A stretch of DNA of 64,000 nucleotides. It comes from Thermocrispum agreste DSM 44070. GTDB lineage: Bacteria; Actinomycetota; Actinomycetes; Mycobacteriales; Pseudonocardiaceae. Location of the stretch: positions 80,499 to 144,498 of the forward strand of contig NZ_ATYX01000010.1 of the NCBI RefSeq assembly GCF_000427905.1, read 5' to 3'. How positions within the stretch are numbered: position 1 is the stretch's first letter; each line of letters opens with the position of its first letter. The notes beneath the pieces were generated by a model. That model was not told the DNA's origin, ran no database searches, and saw only the letters and a list, made by a program, of their open reading frames with translations. The position numbers and the translations under genes are program-made. Below, one piece after another: positions 51,403 to 61,418 of this stretch.

Positions 51403-51475
51403 AGCCCCTTTACGGAATCGAACCGTAGACCTTCTCCTTACCATGGAGACGCTCTGCCGACTGAGCTAAAGGGGC
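51403..51475 (-). tRNA. tRNA-Thr (anticodon GGU)
   Basis: 73-nt cloverleaf on the minus strand: acceptor GCCCCTT with AAGGGGC, D-arm GCTCAGTCGGCAGAGC, anticodon loop ATGGTAA with GGT, T-arm CTACGGTTCGATTCCGT. First of the tRNA-Thr, tRNA-Met, rpmG transcript; a 7-bp hairpin (51477-51493) lies just upstream of its 5' end. Confidence 0.95.
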
Positions 51476-51536
51476 ATGCTCTCTGCGAGAGCACTTAGAA
51501 CTTTACAACCCCGCCCGCGGGCGATGAAAGCGGGGG

Positions 51537-54167
51537 TCAGTTGAGCAGCTTGAGCACCGTCTCGGACTGAACGTCCAGGTGACGGGCGGTGCGCGCGTGC
51601 AGCCACGCCTCCAGCCGCTCCTCGCACAGCGGCCGGGAGATCAGGTAGCCCTGAGCAACGTCACATCCCATGGCCTCCAGCTGGTCGCGCGCCACGTCCT
51701 CCTCGACGCCCTCGGCCACCACGGTCAGCCCGAGCGAGTGGCCGAGCTCGACGATGGACCGCACCACCGCCAAGTCGTTCAGGTCGGTGCCCATGCCGAG
51801 CACGAAGCTCTTGTCGATCTTCACCTCGTCCACCGGCAGCTGGCGCAGGTAGGCCAGCGACGAGTACCCGGTGCCGAAGTCGTCCACGGCCAGCACCACG
51901 CCGAGCGCGTGCAGCTCGCGCAGGATCGGCAGGGCGCGCTGCCGGTCGGCCATCACGCCCGACTCGGTCAGCTCGAGCGTGAGCAGCTCGGGCGGCACCT
52001 GGAAGCGCTGCAGCGCGGCGGCCACCAGCCCGGGGAACTCCTCGTCGGACAGGCTGCGCACGCTCATGTTCACCGCCACCGAGATGCGCAGCCCCGCGTC
52101 GAGCCACTTGCGGGCCCTGGCCAGCGCCTCGTCCAGCACGAACGACGTGAGCGCGCCGATCAGTCCGGCCGCCTCGATCGGCGGGATGAACTCGTCCGGG
52201 TGCAGGTCGCCGAACTCGGGGTGCTTCCACCGCACCAGCGCCTCCACCCCGAGCACGGTGCGCTTCGGCAGCGAGATCTTCGGCTGGTAGTGAACCGTGA
52301 CCTGGTTGCTCTCCAGCGCCTGGCGGAACTGGCTGACCAGCTGGAACCGGCGCATGAAGATCTGCCCCATGCTCGGCACGTAGCCGCGCACCTCGTCGGT
52401 GTTGCCGCTGGTTGTGATGGCGCGCAGCGCCACGTCGGCGCGCTGCAGCAGGCCGTCGACGTCCATCCGGCCGACCGCGTCGTCCACGTCGCTGCTGGCG
52501 TATCCGACGATGGCGTGTGCCTCGACGGTCAGCCGGTCGATCGGATACGGCATGGACAGCTCGCTGCGCACCTGCTCGGCGATCTCCCGCGCGGTCGACT
52601 CCGGGCAGGTGAGCAGGGCGGCGAACGATGCGCCTTCCAGCCTGGCCACCGGCACCTCCGGGCCGAGGACGTCGACCAGCCGGCGGCCCGCGATGCTGAC
52701 CATCCGGTCCGCCCACGCGTAGCCGAGCGCGTCGCAGACCGTCGAGAAGTTGTCCAGGTCCACCCGCAGCAGCACGACGTTGCGCCCGGAAGCCAACGGA
52801 CCGCGCGCGGCGTGCGAGATCCCCGGGCGGTTGAGCAGGCCGGTCAGCGGGTCGTGGTAGGCGTCGTGCTTGATCGTGGCGGTCAGCCTGCGGTTGTCCA
52901 GCGCGGTGGCCAGATGCGCCGACATCGCCCCGAGCAGCTGCAGGTCGGCCGCCGCGAACCCGCGCCAGCGCGAGCGGCGATCGTGCGCTTCCACCACGCC
53001 GAGCAGCTGGGTGGCACTGCGCAACGGGCAGATCAGCACTTCCTCCGCGCCGCGCGCGGCAAGCGCACGCCGGACATCGGGGCGGCTGTCGACCAGCCGG
53101 ACGTGCCGCGGCCTGCTGTGCGGAAGCCGGATCAGCGGGTCGTCCGCGGAGACGTCCTCACCGTCCAGCGGGTCGCCCGCCACCACCGTGGTCAGCGTGT
53201 TCGCGCCGTCCAGTCGCAGCCGCAGCACCACCCGCCGGGCCGCCAGCTGATCCTTGATCCTGGCGGCCAGCGCTTCCCAGTCCGCAGGGCCGAACTCACC
53301 GGGCAGGCCGGTGTCGGTCAGCTGCCCCGACCTGGCCACCATCAGGCTGACGTCGGCCAGCGCGTCGATGTCCCGCTGCTCCCGGAGCAGATCGCCGTAA
53401 GCCCAGTACAGCCCGGCCAGGCCGATGCCCATGGCGGCGACCAGCAGCCAGCCCGCGGGCACCTCGGTAGCCACCAGGTAGCCGACCAGGCCCGCCGAGG
53501 CGTTGATCATGCCGACGACCAGGACCCGGGTCATGAACCGCAGCCCGGTGGACAGCTTCATCCGGTTGCGCAGCACCCAGACCGAGACCATGGCCAGCAC
53601 GGTGCTGGCGGCCGGCGCGGCCACCGCACCGGCGAACGCGGCGGGCCAGGTGATCGACTGCGCACCCATCGCCGCGGCCACCGTCGTCGCCACCGCGTAG
53701 GCGGTGGTGATCTCGATGACCAGCACGCCGGAGTTGTAGAGCTTGCGGCGGTTGACCCCGCGCGCCACCAGCGTGCCGACTCCGGCGATCACATGCGTGA
53801 CCAGGATGAGCTCGTACTCGGCCACCATCAGCCCGACGACCAGCGGGATCTCGGTGAACGACACCGTCCAGGAGATGCCGCTGCGCACGTCGATGTTGAT
53901 GGCCAGTGTCTCCGCGGCGACGAACGCCACCAGGAAGAGCGCCGCCGTCGGCAGCGTCGCCGCGGTGAACGTGAACGGCTCGACCAGCGCCATCGCGACG
54001 GCGCCGGCGGCGGCGAACGCCAGGATCAGCCACGAAAACCACCGGAATCCTGCTTCGCCGGTGCCGTCACCCCCACTCGCCCCGGATTCCCCGCCGGACG
54101 GCGGTTCCTCCAGGGCCGACGGATGCGCCCCCGGCCGCTCCGACGCAGTGTCGCCGCGGTCGCTCAA
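51537..54167 (-). CDS. membrane GAF-GGDEF-EAL protein, probable c-di-GMP phosphodiesterase
   Basis: 876 residues. About seven membrane segments (residues 40-250) are followed by a GAF-like domain (about 290-430), a GGDEF domain and an EAL domain. The GGDEF motif is degenerate (RLEGASFA near 505-512), so cyclase activity is unlikely. The EAL domain is intact: EAL in GVEALVRWKH near 640, VNMSVRSL, TESGVM, VDDFGTGYSSLAYLRQ near 760, KIDKSFV. TTG 54167 (LSDRGDTASE) follows AGGAG by five bases and keeps the gene clear of the divergent GDPD promoter; a longer frame exists but runs into that region. Likely degrades c-di-GMP in response to a membrane or GAF-sensed signal. Confidence 0.9.
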   Translation of the reverse strand: MSDRGDTASERPGAHPSALEEPPSGGESGASGGDGTGEAGFRWFSWLILAFAAAGAVAMALVEPFTFTAATLPTAALFLVAFVAAETLAINIDVRSGISWTVSFTEIPLVVGLMVAEYELILVTHVIAGVGTLVARGVNRRKLYNSGVLVIEITTAYAVATTVAAAMGAQSITWPAAFAGAVAAPAASTVLAMVSVWVLRNRMKLSTGLRFMTRVLVVGMINASAGLVGYLVATEVPAGWLLVAAMGIGLAGLYWAYGDLLREQRDIDALADVSLMVARSGQLTDTGLPGEFGPADWEALAARIKDQLAARRVVLRLRLDGANTLTTVVAGDPLDGEDVSADDPLIRLPHSRPRHVRLVDSRPDVRRALAARGAEEVLICPLRSATQLLGVVEAHDRRSRWRGFAAADLQLLGAMSAHLATALDNRRLTATIKHDAYHDPLTGLLNRPGISHAARGPLASGRNVVLLRVDLDNFSTVCDALGYAWADRMVSIAGRRLVDVLGPEVPVARLEGASFAALLTCPESTAREIAEQVRSELSMPYPIDRLTVEAHAIVGYASSDVDDAVGRMDVDGLLQRADVALRAITTSGNTDEVRGYVPSMGQIFMRRFQLVSQFRQALESNQVTVHYQPKISLPKRTVLGVEALVRWKHPEFGDLHPDEFIPPIEAAGLIGALTSFVLDEALARARKWLDAGLRISVAVNMSVRSLSDEEFPGLVAAALQRFQVPPELLTLELTESGVMADRQRALPILRELHALGVVLAVDDFGTGYSSLAYLRQLPVDEVKIDKSFVLGMGTDLNDLAVVRSIVELGHSLGLTVVAEGVEEDVARDQLEAMGCDVAQGYLISRPLCEERLEAWLHARTARHLDVQSETVLKLLN

Positions 54168-54357
54168 GTGATCTCCTGCTCCCCTAGCCGGACCCTGAAG
54201 CCCGATTACTGTATCGCGCCTTGGCGGATTCCACCTCGTGCGAGAAATTAACGAGGTGGCCACCGAAAGGTATTGCCATCGACAGGCGGTCGTTGACCGG
54301 ACCGGTCAAGGTCCGCATCGAGGGTTTCGACCCGACTGGAGGGCGGTGTTCACGACG

Positions 54358-55488
54358 ATGTTCAGGAAGTGGGTTCGACGCATGGCGGTGCTTGCCGGGG
54401 CTGCCGGGCTGGTAGTCACCTGCGGCTTCGTCGTGCCGGCTGCGCAAGCGGAGTCCGACTTCGCCACGCCGAACAGCCTGCACGTGCGCAAGGATCTGGT
54501 GATCGGCCACCGTGGCTCGTCCGGCTACCGGCCGGAGCACACGCTGGCGTCCTACCGGCTGGCCGCCAGGATGGGCGCCGACTACATCGAGCCGGACCTG
54601 GTGGTGACCAAGGACGGTGTGCTGGTCGCCAGGCACGAGAACGAGATCAGCGAAACCACCGACGTCGCCGAACACCCGGAGTTCGCCGACCGCAAGACCA
54701 CCAAGACCATCGACGGCCAGGAGATCACCGGCTGGTTCACCGAGGACTTCACGCTCGCCGAGCTGAAGACGTTGCGGGCCAAGGAGCGGGTGCCCGACAT
54801 CCGCCAGCGCAACACCATCTACGACGAGCGCTACACCATCCCGACGTTCGCCGAGGTGCTCAAGGAGGCGAAGCGGCTGTCGAAGGAGCTCGGGCGGCCG
54901 ATCGGCGTCTACCCGGAGACCAAGCACCCGACCTACTTCCGCAAGATCGGCCTGCCGATCGAGCCGCGGCTGGTCGCCGAGCTGAAGAAGGCCGGGCTGA
55001 ACCACCCGAACGCCAAGGTGATCGTGCAGTCGTTCGAGGTGAGCAACCTCAAGGAGCTCGACCGCCAGCTGCGGGTGCCGCTGGTGCAGCTGATCTCCTC
55101 CACCGGCGCGCCGTACGACTTCGTCGACTCCGGCGATCCGCGCACCTACGCCGACCTGATCACGCCGAAGGGCCTGCGGGAGATCGCCAGCTACGCCGAC
55201 GGCATCGGCCCGGACAAGCAGCTGGTCATCCCGTGGAACCCGGACGGCACCCTCGGCGAGCCGACCCGGCTGGTCCGGGACGCCCACCGGGTGGGGCTGA
55301 AAGTCCACCCGTACACCTTCCGTGCGGAGAACTCGTTCCTGCCCGCGGACTTCCGCTCCTCGGACAACCCGGCGCACTACGGCCGGATCCACGAGGAACT
55401 GGAGGTCTACTTCGACGCCGGCGTGGACGGGGTGTTCACCGACAACCCGGACATCGGTGTCGAGGTCCGCGACGACGAGGAGAACTGA
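54358..55488 (+). CDS. secreted glycerophosphodiester phosphodiesterase
   Basis: 376 residues with a signal peptide (MFRKWVRRMAVLAGAAGLVV ... PAAQA). GDPD core: GHRGSSGYRPEHTLASYRLA, the metal/acid residues YIEPDLVVTKDGVLVARHEN, and GVYPETKHPTYFRKIGLPIE; length and inserts match the periplasmic GlpQ type. Releases glycerol 3-phosphate from glycerophosphodiesters outside the cell. ATG 54358 or GTG 54346 could be the start; a ribosome-binding-like GGAGGG at 54338 is too close to the GTG. Upstream in-frame codons do not look like protein. The glpFK genes 4 kb away could use the glycerol. Confidence 0.9.
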   Translation: MFRKWVRRMAVLAGAAGLVVTCGFVVPAAQAESDFATPNSLHVRKDLVIGHRGSSGYRPEHTLASYRLAARMGADYIEPDLVVTKDGVLVARHENEISETTDVAEHPEFADRKTTKTIDGQEITGWFTEDFTLAELKTLRAKERVPDIRQRNTIYDERYTIPTFAEVLKEAKRLSKELGRPIGVYPETKHPTYFRKIGLPIEPRLVAELKKAGLNHPNAKVIVQSFEVSNLKELDRQLRVPLVQLISSTGAPYDFVDSGDPRTYADLITPKGLREIASYADGIGPDKQLVIPWNPDGTLGEPTRLVRDAHRVGLKVHPYTFRAENSFLPADFRSSDNPAHYGRIHEELEVYFDAGVDGVFTDNPDIGVEVRDDEEN

Positions 55489-55523
55489 CGGAGAACTGAC
55501 ACTTCGTCCTTCCCACTCCGGTG

Positions 55524-55559
55524 ACGGCCCGCCGGGAGCGCTTGGCCCCGGCGGGCCGT
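55524..55559 (+). terminator. hairpin after the GDPD gene
   Basis: Perfect 13-bp stem (55524-55536 with 55547-55559, ACGGCCCGCCGGG), 10-base loop, 35 bases after the stop, no T-tract. Confidence 0.7.
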
Positions 55560-55620
55560 CTGCTTGCCTGCCGGGGCGCTCGAGCCGAGACCGTCGGTGG
55601 CCGGTGCTCCAATCACGGCC

Positions 55621-56130
55621 ATGACCGACACCACGCCCATCGGCGAGCGGGGCGGCCAGGACCCGGTTGCCCAGCCGCTGCCCATGCCGCCCGGCTACGG
55701 CGAGCAGCAGACGACTTTGGCCTGGCCGACCGTGCGGGCCAAGCTGGTCGAGGCCAAGCAGTACTGGATCGCGGTCGACAACGGTGACCGCAACCCGCAC
55801 GTGGTGCCGCTGGACGGCATGTGGATCGACGACCGCTGGTACCACGGCGGAAGCCCGCAGACGCTGCATCGCCGCCTGGTGGCGAAGAATCCGGCAGTGA
55901 CGATGCACCTGCCCCACCCGTGGGAGGTCGTCATCGTCCAGGGCACGGTGTCCACGGCGGGCATCGACGACGAGCAGGCCGCGCGGTTGGCGACGACCTT
56001 CGCCGAGAAATACCCGGAGTACGGCCCGCCGAACGCCGAGCTGTGGCGTGACGGGCACGTGCTGATCCCGCGCAAGGTGCTGGCGTGGTCGGACTATCCA
56101 CGCGACGCGACGCGCTTCGTGTTCGGTTGA
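55621..56130 (+). CDS. pyridoxamine 5'-phosphate oxidase-like flavin/F420 protein
   Basis: 169 residues of the PNPOx-like split-barrel family (ARAKLVEAKQYWIAVDNGDR, NPHVVPLDGMWIDDRWYHGG, NPAVTMHLPHPWEVVIVQGT). Members bind FMN, F420 or heme; the cofactor cannot be told here. ATG 55621 (MTDTTPIGERG) is chosen. Stands alone. Confidence 0.8.
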   Translation: MTDTTPIGERGGQDPVAQPLPMPPGYGEQQTTLAWPTVRAKLVEAKQYWIAVDNGDRNPHVVPLDGMWIDDRWYHGGSPQTLHRRLVAKNPAVTMHLPHPWEVVIVQGTVSTAGIDDEQAARLATTFAEKYPEYGPPNAELWRDGHVLIPRKVLAWSDYPRDATRFVFG

Positions 56131-57074
56131 CGGGCTCGAGCATGTGCCGCTGAGGCTGTCGGCACCGCACCCCCGCCGTTGCCAGGACGGTTTCGGCAAA
56201 CTTCTCGATGGTGATCACGCACCGCCGACACGCCTGATGATCAGGATTGCTGATAGCAGACGAAACAGCGCCACGGAAGGCATTTGTCGATATTGTCACA
56301 GCACAGTCTGCGTCGCTGCAGGTGATTGCGTTTTTGTGAACAGGCGACGGCTGAATCGCGCGAGTTTGTCTGTTACGGTGCACGGACATGTCGGGAAAGC
56401 ACGCATTGCCTGCTGATGGCGGCAAACCGCGGGGGGTGTGCACGACAATGCCAAGAGCGATCGATTGATTCATCACTTGGATGCCGTCGGCTCGGTACAC
56501 GTATCAGCGCTGGACGCTCCGGGCGCGGATCCGAGCAGAGCCGGCCTGCACTGGCCCATGGGCATAAGCCGCAAGGGATGACGGCGGGAACACGGCCCGA
56601 CGGCACCAAGACAGACGGGTGACAATTCGACCGGCCCGGTTCACCGCCTGCCGCGTCATCACCATCGGAGCCGGTGATCGGATCAACGGTATCCCGTTGG
56701 CATTCCAGCCGACGACGACCTGAATTTCTCCGAGAATACCGAATCCGGTTTCGGCGCACTTGTCGTCGATGAGTACATCGTTCACTGCGCGTGGTTTGTC
56801 ACGGTTGATGAGCGGGTAGGTGAACAGCCACACCCGTCTGTCCCGGCTGAGCGGCTTGCGCAATCGGAGCGGCGAATACGTTCCACCGCCCCGCCGCGCG
56901 GCCGACCACAAGCTCCGGTCGCCGGTGCCACGCATCTCGCGACCGGTACCGAGCGGACCACGGCCGAGGAGATCGAGCCGTACCGCCGGTCGGACACCAG
57001 AAGAAGGAAGGGAACCAGGTTCAGCGCAATAGTCGAGCACCAGAAGATGAAGCACTCGTAGGAGGCGAAACACC
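56131..57074. other. 944-base interval before ectD, no convincing gene
   Basis: The left half (about 56200-56480) is clearly lower in GC than its surroundings. A 26-codon frame (56388-56468, MSGKHALPADGGKPRGVCTT...) has TACGGT eight bases before its ATG, a spacing seen for leaderless starts, but no Shine-Dalgarno sequence. I see no ectA, ectB or ectC here. The ectD promoter must lie in the right part. Longer frames on either strand look random. Confidence 0.4.
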
Positions 57075-57980
57075 GTGACTCTCGCAAAGAGCCGGATTCC
57101 GGACACCTATCCGACCCGACTCGCCAGCGGGCGGGCGCAGCTGCTCGAGCGGACAGACCCCACCGTCTGGGGCGACGAAGCGGACGGCCCGTTCGACGCG
57201 GCCGGGCTGGCGGCGCACGACAAGAACGGCTACACCATCATCGAGGGCCTGCTGACCCCCGCCGAGGTGCAGACCTACTGGCAGGAGCTGAAGCGGCTGA
57301 CCAGCGACGAGCAGCTCAAATCGGACGAGCGGGTGGTGACCGAGAAGCGCTCCGGCGAGATCAGGTCCATCTTCGAGGTGCACAAGATCAGCGAGGCCAT
57401 CGCCGAGCTGGCCACCGACCCGCGCATCTTGGACCGGGCACGGCAGATCCTCGGCTCCGAGGTGTACATCCACCAGAGCCGGGTCAACTACATGCCCGGA
57501 TTCCGCGGTACCGGCTTCTACTGGCACTCGGACTTCGAAACCTGGCACGCCGAGGACGGCATGCCGCGGCCGCGGGCGGTCAGCTGCTCGATCGCGCTGA
57601 CCGACAACTACCCGTTCAACGGCGGGCTGATGGTCATGCCGGGATCCCAGCGGACGTTCGTGCAGTGCATCGGCGAGACGCCGGAGAACCACTACAAGAA
57701 CTCGTTGCGCGAGCAGGAGATCGGCGTGCCGAGCGAGGAGAACATCACCAAGCTGGCCGCCGAGCACGGCATCGACCAGTTCACCGGGCCCGCCGGGTCG
57801 GCGCTGTTCTTCGACTCGAACATCATGCACGGGTCGGGCAACAACATCACGCCGTTCCCGCGCTCGAACATCTTCCTGGTGTTCAACAGCGTCGAGAACA
57901 CGTTGGTGGAACCGTTCGCGGCGCCCGCACCGCGTCCGGAATTCATCGCCGCTCGGGACTTCACGCCGCTGACGCGCTGA
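57075..57980 (+). CDS. ectD: ectoine hydroxylase
   Basis: Fe(II)/2-oxoglutarate dioxygenase converting ectoine to 5-hydroxyectoine, 301 residues. The family signature FYWHSDFETWHAEDGMP holds iron ligands His151 and Asp153; the third, His252, is in SNIMHGSGNN. N-terminus (SRIPDTYPTR) and length match EctD. GTG 57075 follows AGGAGG. The ectABC genes usually found with ectD are absent here, so it is a solitary copy, or ectABC lie elsewhere. Confidence 0.95.
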   Translation: MTLAKSRIPDTYPTRLASGRAQLLERTDPTVWGDEADGPFDAAGLAAHDKNGYTIIEGLLTPAEVQTYWQELKRLTSDEQLKSDERVVTEKRSGEIRSIFEVHKISEAIAELATDPRILDRARQILGSEVYIHQSRVNYMPGFRGTGFYWHSDFETWHAEDGMPRPRAVSCSIALTDNYPFNGGLMVMPGSQRTFVQCIGETPENHYKNSLREQEIGVPSEENITKLAAEHGIDQFTGPAGSALFFDSNIMHGSGNNITPFPRSNIFLVFNSVENTLVEPFAAPAPRPEFIAARDFTPLTR

Positions 57981-58033
57981 CGGTACCCGCCGGGGCTTCA
58001 TAGCCGTCATCACCGGCGGCTCGCCGACGCCCA

Positions 58034-58068
58034 CAGGCCGTGCAGGAGCTTTCCTGCACGGCCTGTTT
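58034..58068 (+). terminator. intrinsic terminator of ectD
   Basis: Perfect 14-bp stem (58034-58047 with 58052-58065, CAGGCCGTGCAGGA) closed by a GCTT loop and followed by TTT, 53 bases after the ectD stop. The only hairpin in the window with at least a short U-run. Confidence 0.85.
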
Positions 58069-58480
58069 CGTCCGTTCGCAGCCTCCCGCAGCTTGCGTCC
58101 GTATGCCGGCCTCCGCTGTTTCCGTCCGCGCCCTGCCTTCTGTGCTGGGTACGTTCGTTCGCCACCCTCACCTGCGCTCTACCAGCGCATTCGACGCGAT
58201 TGGACCAGTCACGACGCATCTCACCGCGCTCCCGCCCGTCCGGATCGAGTTTGTCCAGGTCAGGGCCGCACCAAACGGAAGATCTCCGGTCACGGCCTCG
58301 CCCGCACCACATGAATTCACCCATTGGCTTGTGAGCTGAGCCATAATCAACTTCGCGGGGGCACTGCGGGTCGACTCCTCCAGCAGCGCGTAACCGATCG
58401 ACTCCGTCGACCGAAGTCGCGTTGCAAGGGGATGCTCCGTGTCCTCACGTGCCCGCAAGGATCGGACGCTTGGAGGAGCT
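58069..58480. other. glpF upstream interval
   Basis: About 410 bases without a gene. CATAAT at 58342-58347 could be a -10 element for glpFK, but I see no -35 at a proper distance and no obvious GylR-type operator. Confidence 0.35.
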
Positions 58481-59299
58481 GTGAACCTAGGAACGGTATT
58501 CGTCAGTGAGCTGGTCGGCACAGCCATGCTGATCTTGCTGGGCGCGGGCGTGGTCGCCAACGTGCTGCTCAGGAAGAGCAAGGGCTACGACGGCGGCTGG
58601 CTGCTGATCAACATCGGGTGGGGTTTGGCCGTGTTCGCCGGCGTCTACGTCGCCTACCGGAGCGGCGGCCACATCAACCCGGCCGTCACGCTCGGCATCC
58701 TGGCCAGCGGAGAAGCGGAATACGCGCCCGGCGTGGCCATCACGTTCGGATCCACGTTGGTCTACATCGCCGCACAGTTCATCGGAGCGTTCATCGGAGC
58801 CTGCCTGGCATGGGCGGCCTACAAGCCGCATTTCGACAACGACCCGGACGAGTCCAAGAAGCTCGGCGTCTTCTCCACCGGTCCGGAGATCCGCAACTAC
58901 GGGTGGAACTTCACCACCGAGGTGATCGCCACGTTCGTGCTGGTCTTCGTCATCCTCAGCTTCGGCAAGACGCCGACCGGCCTCGGCCCGCTCGCTGCGG
59001 CGCTGCTGGTGGTCGCGATCGGTGCCTCGCTGGGTGGCCCGACCGGGTACGCCATCAACCCGGCTCGTGACCTCGGCCCCCGAGTGGCGCACGCAGTGCT
59101 GCCGTTGCATTACAAGGGCTCCCGTGCGGCCGCCCGCGTGGCCGCCGGTGCAGGCGGCGAGCTGCCGGAGGACCCTGGTCCCGGCTCGGACGCCCCCGGC
59201 AAGAAGGGCTCCAGCGACTGGGGTTACTCGTGGGTGCCGGTGTTCGGCCCGATCGTGGGTGGTGTGCTGGCTGGGTTGCTGTCCCAGGCTCTGCTGTAA
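58481..59299 (+). CDS. glpF: glycerol uptake facilitator (aquaglyceroporin)
   Basis: 272-residue MIP channel with both NPA boxes: HINPAVTLG (NPA at 66-68) and AINPARDLGPR (193-197). The Asp after the second NPA is typical of glycerol facilitators. Six membrane segments; the last loop has a Gly/Pro-rich insert (EDPGPGSDAPGKK). GTG 58481 follows GGAGGAG closely; a GTG 42 bases upstream would add 14 basic residues. glpK follows after 60 bases. Confidence 0.92.
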   Translation: MNLGTVFVSELVGTAMLILLGAGVVANVLLRKSKGYDGGWLLINIGWGLAVFAGVYVAYRSGGHINPAVTLGILASGEAEYAPGVAITFGSTLVYIAAQFIGAFIGACLAWAAYKPHFDNDPDESKKLGVFSTGPEIRNYGWNFTTEVIATFVLVFVILSFGKTPTGLGPLAAALLVVAIGASLGGPTGYAINPARDLGPRVAHAVLPLHYKGSRAAARVAAGAGGELPEDPGPGSDAPGKKGSSDWGYSWVPVFGPIVGGVLAGLLSQALL

Positions 59300-59359
59300 C
59301 CGACCGCCGGATCACCTCCGGCACATCCCGACCGACAAGCTCGCAAAAGAAGGGACATC

Positions 59360-60874
59360 ATGGCTTCTTACGTCGCAGCGATCGACCACGGCACGACCTC
59401 CACTCGCTGCATGATCTTCGACCACTCCGGCGGTGTCATCGCCAGCGAGCAGCGGGAGCACGAGCAGATCTTCCCGCAGGCAGGCTGGGTCGAGCACAAC
59501 CCGGAAGAGGTGTGGGAGAACACGCGAGCGGTCGCCGCGGGCGCGCTGGCCAAGGCGGACCTGACGGCGGGCGACATCGCTGCGGTCGGCATCACCAACC
59601 AGCGCGAGACGACCGTGGTGTGGGATCGCAAGACCGGCAAGCCGGTGTACAACGCGATCGTCTGGCAGGACACCCGCACCGACCGCATCATCGCCAAGCT
59701 CGGTGACCTGGGCGGCGGCCAGGAGCGCTACCGGGAGAAGACCGGGCTGCCGCTGGCCACCTATTTCTCCGGTCCGAAGGTGATGTGGATCCTGGAGAAC
59801 GTCGACGGCGCGCGTGAGCGCGCCGAGGCGGGTGACCTGCTGTTCGGCACGATGGACAGCTGGTTGCTGTGGAACATGACCGGCGGCCCGGACGGCGGGT
59901 TGCACATCACCGACCCGACCAACGCGTCCCGGACGCTGCTGATGGACCTGGACACGCTGAACTGGGACCCGGACATCGCGTCGGACATGGGCATCCCGAT
60001 GTCGATGCTGCCGGAGATCAGGTCGTCGTCCGAGGTCTACGGCACGGTCCGGGAGCGGGGCGCGCTCGGCGGAGTGCGCATCGCAGGCATCCTGGGCGAC
60101 CAGCAGGCGGCCACGTTCGGCCAGGCCTGCCTGTCGCCGGGCGAGGCGAAGAACACCTACGGCACCGGCAACTTCGTGCTGCTCAACACCGGCACCGAGA
60201 AGGTGCTGTCGCAGAACGGCCTGCTCACCACGGTTTGCTACAAGATCGGCGACAACGCACCGGTGTTCGCGCTGGAAGGCGCGATCGCGGTGACCGGGTC
60301 GCTGGTGCAGTGGCTGCGCGACAACCTGAAGATGATCAGCTCGGCGGCCGAGATCGAGGAGCACGCCCGCACGGTCGAGGACAACGGTGGCGCCTACTTC
60401 GTGCCGGCGTTCTCCGGCCTGTTCGCGCCGTACTGGCGGTCCGACGCCCGTGGCGCCATCGTCGGCCTGACCCGCTACGTCAACAAGGGTCACCTGGCCA
60501 GGGCGGTGTTGGAGGCGACGGCGTTCCAGTCGCGCGAGGTGATCGACGCGATGAACGCCGACTCCGGTGTGCCGCTGAAGTCGCTGAAAGTCGACGGCGG
60601 CATGGTGGTCAACGACCTGCTGATGCAGTTCCAGGCCGACATCCTCGGTGTACCGGTGATCCGCCCGGTGGTGAACGAGACCACCGCGCTCGGCTCGGCG
60701 TACGCGGCGGGCCTGGCCGTCGGATTCTGGGAGTCCGAGGAGGACATCCGGAACAACTGGGCCGAGGACAAGCGCTGGGAGCCGAACATGGACGAGGCCC
60801 GGCGCGAGCGCGAGTACAAGAACTGGAAGAAGGCGGTCACCAAGACCTTCGGCTGGGTCGAGGACGAGGACTGA
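59360..60874 (+). CDS. glpK: glycerol kinase
   Basis: Phosphorylates glycerol to sn-glycerol 3-phosphate, 504 residues, full length for the FGGY family: [71 protein letters not shown], and [20 protein letters not shown]. Cotranscribed with glpF; glpD and a GylR-type regulator are not in the window. Confidence 0.96.
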   Translation: MASYVAAIDHGTTSTRCMIFDHSGGVIASEQREHEQIFPQAGWVEHNPEEVWENTRAVAAGALAKADLTAGDIAAVGITNQRETTVVWDRKTGKPVYNAIVWQDTRTDRIIAKLGDLGGGQERYREKTGLPLATYFSGPKVMWILENVDGARERAEAGDLLFGTMDSWLLWNMTGGPDGGLHITDPTNASRTLLMDLDTLNWDPDIASDMGIPMSMLPEIRSSSEVYGTVRERGALGGVRIAGILGDQQAATFGQACLSPGEAKNTYGTGNFVLLNTGTEKVLSQNGLLTTVCYKIGDNAPVFALEGAIAVTGSLVQWLRDNLKMISSAAEIEEHARTVEDNGGAYFVPAFSGLFAPYWRSDARGAIVGLTRYVNKGHLARAVLEATAFQSREVIDAMNADSGVPLKSLKVDGGMVVNDLLMQFQADILGVPVIRPVVNETTALGSAYAAGLAVGFWESEEDIRNNWAEDKRWEPNMDEARREREYKNWKKAVTKTFGWVEDED

Positions 60875-60900
60875 CCGCTCGTCGAGGAAGTGCCGCTCGT

Positions 60901-60988
60901 CCCCGCGCGGACGAGGGCAGGTGAGATCAGCGAGCGCGGCACCGCATGGCTGGGTCCTCGTCTCCCCGCGCGGACGAGGGCAGGTGAG
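60901..60988. repeat. 25-nt direct repeat with hairpin, after glpK
   Basis: Identical 25-base copies at 60901-60925 and 60964-60988 (GCGCGGACGAGGGCAGGTGAG at the core), period 63. Each forms a short stem with bases just before it (CTCGTCC 60896-60902 with GGACGAG 60909-60915), so the first may help end the glpFK transcript. Confidence 0.7.
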
Positions 60989-61418
60989 TGCGCGAGCCGG
61001 CCCGGCCCGTCCGGCCGCTCGGCCTGTGGCTGGGCCGGCTCGTGCGCACTCGCGGGCAAGCTGGGTGCACCGCCGACATCCACACCCGCCACCACCAGCG
61101 CGGCAGACTCCTCGGCGCGCTCGGCACCTGGACGTGCGATGGACAGGTCATGACAGCGAACCGGGCTCCCCCAGTGGGACGGCACGCAACCAGATCAGCC
61201 GGTCAGGGGCCGGTCGCAGCACCTGCCGGCGATGACGACACCGACGACCGGCAGCCGGAGCCGCGGTACGTCCGAGGCCCGGCCTGCCAGTGGTGGCGCA
61301 CCGCCGACCAGTGGCCGACACCGATAGGACCGACACGAAAACAGGTGCGGCGGCGGAAGTCGGCGAGCGCGACGCGGGTCGATGGGGTCGGCAGTTGGGT
61401 GAGATCGCGACGCCGGTC

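Noticed and set aside
56131..57074. A degraded ectABC operon before ectD.
   Set aside because: None of the six frames shows EctA, EctB or EctC motifs, even broken.
56504..57106. A 200-codon frame on the minus strand overlapping the ectD start.
   Set aside because: It covers the ectD ribosome-binding site and start, has no recognisable domain and no start signal of its own.
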